From: JAYZDP01 sp036337765
Lineage (GTDB): Bacteria > Acidobacteriota > Thermoanaerobaculia > Multivoradales > Multivoraceae
Direction: 5' to 3'
Length of the DNA stretch: 8,979 bases
Assembly: GCA_036337765.1 (NCBI GenBank)
Contig: JAYZDP010000022.1
Coordinates: 1-8,979 of the forward strand
Shown in pieces: positions 6,816 to 8,979 of the stretch. Every line of letters starts with the position of its first letter. The stretch's first letter is position 1. The notes beneath the pieces are model-generated. The model saw only the letters and a list, made by a program, of their open reading frames with translations, was not told the origin of the DNA and did no database searches. The position numbers and the translations under genes were made by a program.

Positions 6816-6816
6816 C
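6804..6816. repeat. 13-bp inverted repeat at the cyanophycinase/kinase junction
   Basis: GTTGGT and ACCAAC flank a single G, giving a perfect 6-1-6 inverted repeat. It sits in the ~100-bp stretch between the truncated 5' ends of two divergent gene remnants. It may be an operator-type site or chance; nothing else supports a function. Confidence 0.3.
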
Positions 6817-6842
6817 TGCTATCACGCAGCCCCAAGGTAGAT

Positions 6843-6920
6843 ATGGTCTTAGAGGAACTCCTGAAGAGAGATGACCTGTCGGTGCCGGTGCGGGCGCTGA
6901 TCACTGCAGCGATCGAGTGA
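6843..6920 (+). pseudogene. Possible N-terminal remnant of the sensor kinase, ended by TGA
   Basis: An ATG at 6843, preceded by AAGG (6834-6837) at plausible spacing, opens a 25-codon frame (MVLEELLKRDDLSVPVRALI...) that ends at TGA 6918-6920. The same reading frame continues without shift into a linker (AAAQHEHTEKALAASE) and the PAS domain beyond. The acidic-hydrophobic helical composition is protein-like rather than random. I infer that this was once joined to the kinase and that the TGA is a disabling change. A short independent leader ORF, or non-coding DNA, cannot be excluded. Confidence 0.3.
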
Positions 6921-6923
6921 TCA
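6898..6923. repeat. 8-bp inverted repeat spanning the TGA before the PAS domain
   Basis: TGATCACT (6898-6905) and AGTGATCA (6916-6923) are perfect inverted copies separated by 10 bp. The in-frame TGA (6918-6920) lies inside the right arm. A partial direct repeat ATCGAGTG (6912-6919 and 6923-6930) overlaps it. It could be an operator-like site, an RNA hairpin, or a by-product of a small duplication that helped break the gene. Confidence 0.45.
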
Positions 6924-6962
6924 TCGAGTGCGGCCGCCCAGCACGAGCATACCGAGAAGGCG

Positions 6963-7196
6963 TTGGCCGCGAGCGAGTTGCAGTACCAGGACCTGTTCAA
7001 CAGCATTGCGGATCCGATCTTCATCTTCGACGCGGCGACGTACCACTTCCTCGACGTCAACGAGGCTGCTCTCAAACGTTACGGCTACTCGCTTGATGAG
7101 TTGAAGCGCATGGTTCCTCAACACCTGCATCCGCCGAAGGAGCTAGAACTGGTGGAATCCAGGCTGTCGGATGGGGACGAACTGCCACATGGCTAG
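6963..7196 (+). pseudogene. PAS sensor domain of a histidine kinase, cut by in-frame TAG
   Basis: From a TTG at 6963 the frame encodes 77 residues with a clear PAS-domain N-terminus: LQYQDLFNSIADPIFIFDAATYHFLDVNEAALKRYGYSLDELKRM, preceded by a helical linker ending ALAASE, as in many PAS-kinase linkers. PAS domains sense small ligands, redox state or light and signal to an attached kinase. The frame ends at TAG 7194-7196, and the remaining PAS strands (SHVTKDGETIPVEIHTGSVI, then the ISIVRDVSER linker) continue in exactly the same frame. Many PAS domains have Trp in this position (W-x-H-x-x-K-D-G), so a single TGG-to-TAG change explains the break. No better upstream start exists after the TGA at 6918-6920. 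It is best read as one broken gene together with 7203-8489. Confidence 0.75.
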
Positions 7197-7202
7197 AGCC
7201 AC

Positions 7203-8489
7203 GTGACGAAGGATGGCGAGACAATCCCGGTCGAGATTCACACCGGGAGCGTCATCTACGAGGGCAGAAGATCGCACATCAGCATCGTGCGCGACGTCTC
7301 GGAACGGCTGAAGCTCGAAGAGCAGCGTCGGGGGATCGCGGCCTTGCGGGGCCAGAAACTGGAGAGCCTTGGGCTTTTGGCCAGTGGCCTGGCCCACGAC
7401 CTCAACAACCTCCTTGCAGGCATCCTGGGTCATAGCGATCTGGCTCTGAGTCAATTGGCGTCCGAGCATCCCGCCCGTAACAACATCGAGCGGGCCATGC
7501 AGGGGGCCGAAGGTGCTGCCGACCTCGCCAACCAGATGCTGGCCTATTCGGGACGGGGGCAATTCAACATCCGGGCCACCGACCTGAGTGTGCTCGTCCA
7601 GGAAAACGTCTCCCTACTGCGGGCGGGCCTTCCCGAGCAAGTGAAACTGAATACGGAACTCTCCGAGCGTCCGACGTTTATCGACGCCGATGCTGGTCAG
7701 ATGCAGCGCCTAGTCATGAACCTCGTCATCAACGGTGCCGAGGCTATCGGCGACAGGCCTGGGCAGGTGACGATTTCCACCGGATTCGAAACGGTGATCG
7801 TTGGGGATGACCGCTACGCACGCTTTACCGGAATGGACTTATCAGCGGGTCCCTACATCTTCCTGGAAGTTCGTGACGACGGCGACGGTATGGACGAAGC
7901 GACTCTTACCAAGGTGTTCGATCCATTCTTCACGACCAAGCTCGAAGGGCGGGGACTGGGTCTTGCCGCCCTGTTGGGCATCGTTTGCGGCCACGCGGGC
8001 GGGATCGATGTGCAGAGCAAGTCCGGGGCGGGAACCACCTTCCGACTGGTGTTCCCATCGGCGGAAGAGGCTTTGCAAGTGACGCCGAGCGTCGAGTCCC
8101 AGGACAGTCTGGAGGGAACGATCCTGGTGATCGACGATGAGAGAGCCGTGCTCGATATGGTCGATCAGATGCTCTCGAGGGAGGGAATGCAGGTCCTGAC
8201 TGCTGCGAGTGGAGCCGACGGGCTGGCCGTCTTCAGGGAGAGGCGTGCCGAGGTCAGGCTGGTAATGCTGGACTATTCCATGCCTGGCATGAACGGCACG
8301 GAGACTCTGAGGGAACTCCGCGCGATCAGCGCTGACATCCCTGTTGTGATGTGCCCAGGGTTTGGTGTCGAGGAGATCACCGCCCGATTCGAGGGGCTTG
8401 GCGTGACGAGTTTCATCCAGAAGCCGTACCGGCTCGCCACGATGATCGCAGAAGCCCGTAACAGTCTCGGCCGCCCGGAGGAGGGATAG
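7203..8489 (+). CDS. Hybrid histidine kinase (HisKA-HATPase) with receiver domain, 3' part of a broken gene
   Basis: 428 residues from the GTG at 7203 to TAG. Domains in order: end of a PAS domain (1 to about 34), HisKA dimerisation helix with phospho-acceptor His65 in SGLAHDLNNLL (61-71), and an ATPase domain. The ATPase has N-box Asn177 (LVINGAEAI), G1 box D225-D-G-D-G229, F-box FDPFFTTK (239-246) and G2 GRGLGL (249-254). The receiver domain (about 304-425) has Asp311/Asp312, phospho-acceptor Asp357 (MLDYSMPGMNG) and Lys407 (QKPY). The PAS-HK-REC layout resembles NtrB-like hybrid kinases of Deltaproteobacteria and Planctomycetes. The conserved Ser/Thr of the receiver switch is Pro385 (VVMCPGFG), expected to impair signalling. 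The GTG has no ribosome binding site and lies inside the PAS domain, so independent translation is doubtful; the start of the real gene is upstream, beyond the TAG at 7194-7196. All kinase catalytic motifs remain intact, so decay would be recent. Confidence 0.85.
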   Translation: MTKDGETIPVEIHTGSVIYEGRRSHISIVRDVSERLKLEEQRRGIAALRGQKLESLGLLASGLAHDLNNLLAGILGHSDLALSQLASEHPARNNIERAMQGAEGAADLANQMLAYSGRGQFNIRATDLSVLVQENVSLLRAGLPEQVKLNTELSERPTFIDADAGQMQRLVMNLVINGAEAIGDRPGQVTISTGFETVIVGDDRYARFTGMDLSAGPYIFLEVRDDGDGMDEATLTKVFDPFFTTKLEGRGLGLAALLGIVCGHAGGIDVQSKSGAGTTFRLVFPSAEEALQVTPSVESQDSLEGTILVIDDERAVLDMVDQMLSREGMQVLTAASGADGLAVFRERRAEVRLVMLDYSMPGMNGTETLRELRAISADIPVVMCPGFGVEEITARFEGLGVTSFIQKPYRLATMIAEARNSLGRPEEG

Positions 8490-8553
8490 GGTTTTCCATT
8501 CTTCCCGTGCTCGCAGATCTTCGTCGCTTCGCGCACTGTCCTGGCGGGGAGGC

Positions 8554-8979
8554 ATGTGTGGCGGCAAGTGCCATACGGACCCCAAGATCGTGCACAAGAA
8601 GGACGGCGATCTCGTCACCATCGGTCTGCGCGTCGAGCCCGAAGAGCTCCTGCCCTACTACCGCGGGCCCTACTCCGGTTGTTCCATTCCCGAGGAGGAT
8701 CGGCTCGAGGACGCACCTCTGTGCGTCGCCGCCAACCGCTACGCCAACATCACGGCTTCGGGCGACGTGATGGCCTGCAACATCCTCCCGGGCTCGGGCG
8801 GCAACGTGAACGAGAAGTCGTTTCGCGAGATCTGGGAGAGCTCGCCCTGGCTACGCAAGATCCGATCGATCCGCAAGAAGGACCTCCACACGTGCAACAC
8901 CTGCGACCGGCTCAAGTATTGCGGCCGCTGCCACGCACAGGCGTTGGCAGAGGATGGAGATCTATATGGGCCGTCGAGC
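8554..8979 (+). CDS. SPASM-domain part of a radical SAM protein, core missing, runs off the window
   Basis: 142 codons from an ATG at 8554 to the window end in one open frame. From about residue 55 it is a SPASM/twitch-type auxiliary Fe-S domain: C57-x12-G70-x4-C75 (PLCVAANRYANITASGDVMAC), GNVNEKSFREIWESSPWLRK (83-102), then C114-x2-C117-x5-C123-x2-C126 (TCNTCDRLKYCGRC) and a DGDLYGP ending. Residues 8-40 (TDPKIVHKKDGD...RVEPEELLPYYRGPY) resemble the linker between barrel and SPASM in such enzymes. The radical SAM core with its CxxxCxxC cluster, some 200 residues that should precede this, is absent: directly upstream is the end of the kinase gene. The GGGGAGG at 8546-8552 is too close to the ATG to be a normal ribosome binding site. 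SPASM enzymes modify peptides or cofactors using additional Fe-S clusters; without the core this product cannot do radical SAM chemistry. It is probably a 5'-truncated pseudogene, and the 3' end is unseen. Confidence 0.75.
   Translation, partial: MCGGKCHTDPKIVHKKDGDLVTIGLRVEPEELLPYYRGPYSGCSIPEEDRLEDAPLCVAANRYANITASGDVMACNILPGSGGNVNEKSFREIWESSPWLRKIRSIRKKDLHTCNTCDRLKYCGRCHAQALAEDGDLYGPSS

Noticed and set aside
6225..6920. 231-codon plus-strand open frame across the cyanophycinase remnant
   Set aside because: Its first three-quarters are antisense to the cyanophycinase-like frame; only the last ~25-40 codons look protein-like, and those were treated as the kinase N-terminal remnant.
6918..6920. 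TGA as a selenocysteine codon
   Set aside because: The surrounding protein is an ordinary kinase linker with no redox motif, and no selenocysteine-insertion hairpin was recognised just downstream of the codon.
7194..7196. TAG as a pyrrolysine or suppressed codon
   Set aside because: TAG ends most other genes in the window, so general suppression would damage them; a nonsense mutation is simpler.

Overview
This is a high-GC bacterial window (roughly 60-65% GC by eye) with no tRNA, rRNA, CRISPR array or insertion sequence that I can recognise. Gene content suggests an uncultured proteobacterium, possibly a deltaproteobacterial/myxobacterial-like or gammaproteobacterial lineage: an acyl-CoA-dehydrogenase-like protein, a secreted protein of unknown function, an RRM protein, an RpoD-like sigma factor, a membrane fatty acid desaturase and a haem-c/PHM-like copper protein. 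The taxonomic guess is weak.

Layout. 1-216 (+) is the 3' end of an acyl-CoA dehydrogenase-family gene. 361-1410 (+) is a secreted protein of unknown function. 1684-1950 (+) is a single-RRM RNA-binding protein, with GC-rich hairpins before and after it, followed in tandem by a large sigma-70 factor (2010-3608, +) that lacks region 1.1. A fatty acid desaturase (3622-4695, -) converges on the sigma gene with a 13-nt gap. Behind it lie a probable relic of a histidine-kinase C-terminus (about 4773-4930, -) and a secreted c-type cytochrome fused to a peptidylglycine-monooxygenase-like copper module (4930-6255, -).

The right third (about 6327-8979) looks like a zone of gene decay. It holds a cyanophycinase-like gene that has lost the half with its catalytic serine, and a PAS-histidine kinase-receiver gene with in-frame TAG and TGA codons and an altered receiver switch residue. 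It ends with the SPASM half of a radical SAM protein without its radical SAM core, which runs off the window.

The genes do not form one obvious pathway. The most plausible functional pair is RRM protein plus sigma factor (post-transcriptional and transcriptional control). The best biochemical candidate is the cytochrome/PHM-like fusion, which keeps all six copper-ligand positions and could be an electron-fed copper monooxygenase. I found no convincing new multi-gene system; the broken genes and the fusion protein are the points most worth a second look.
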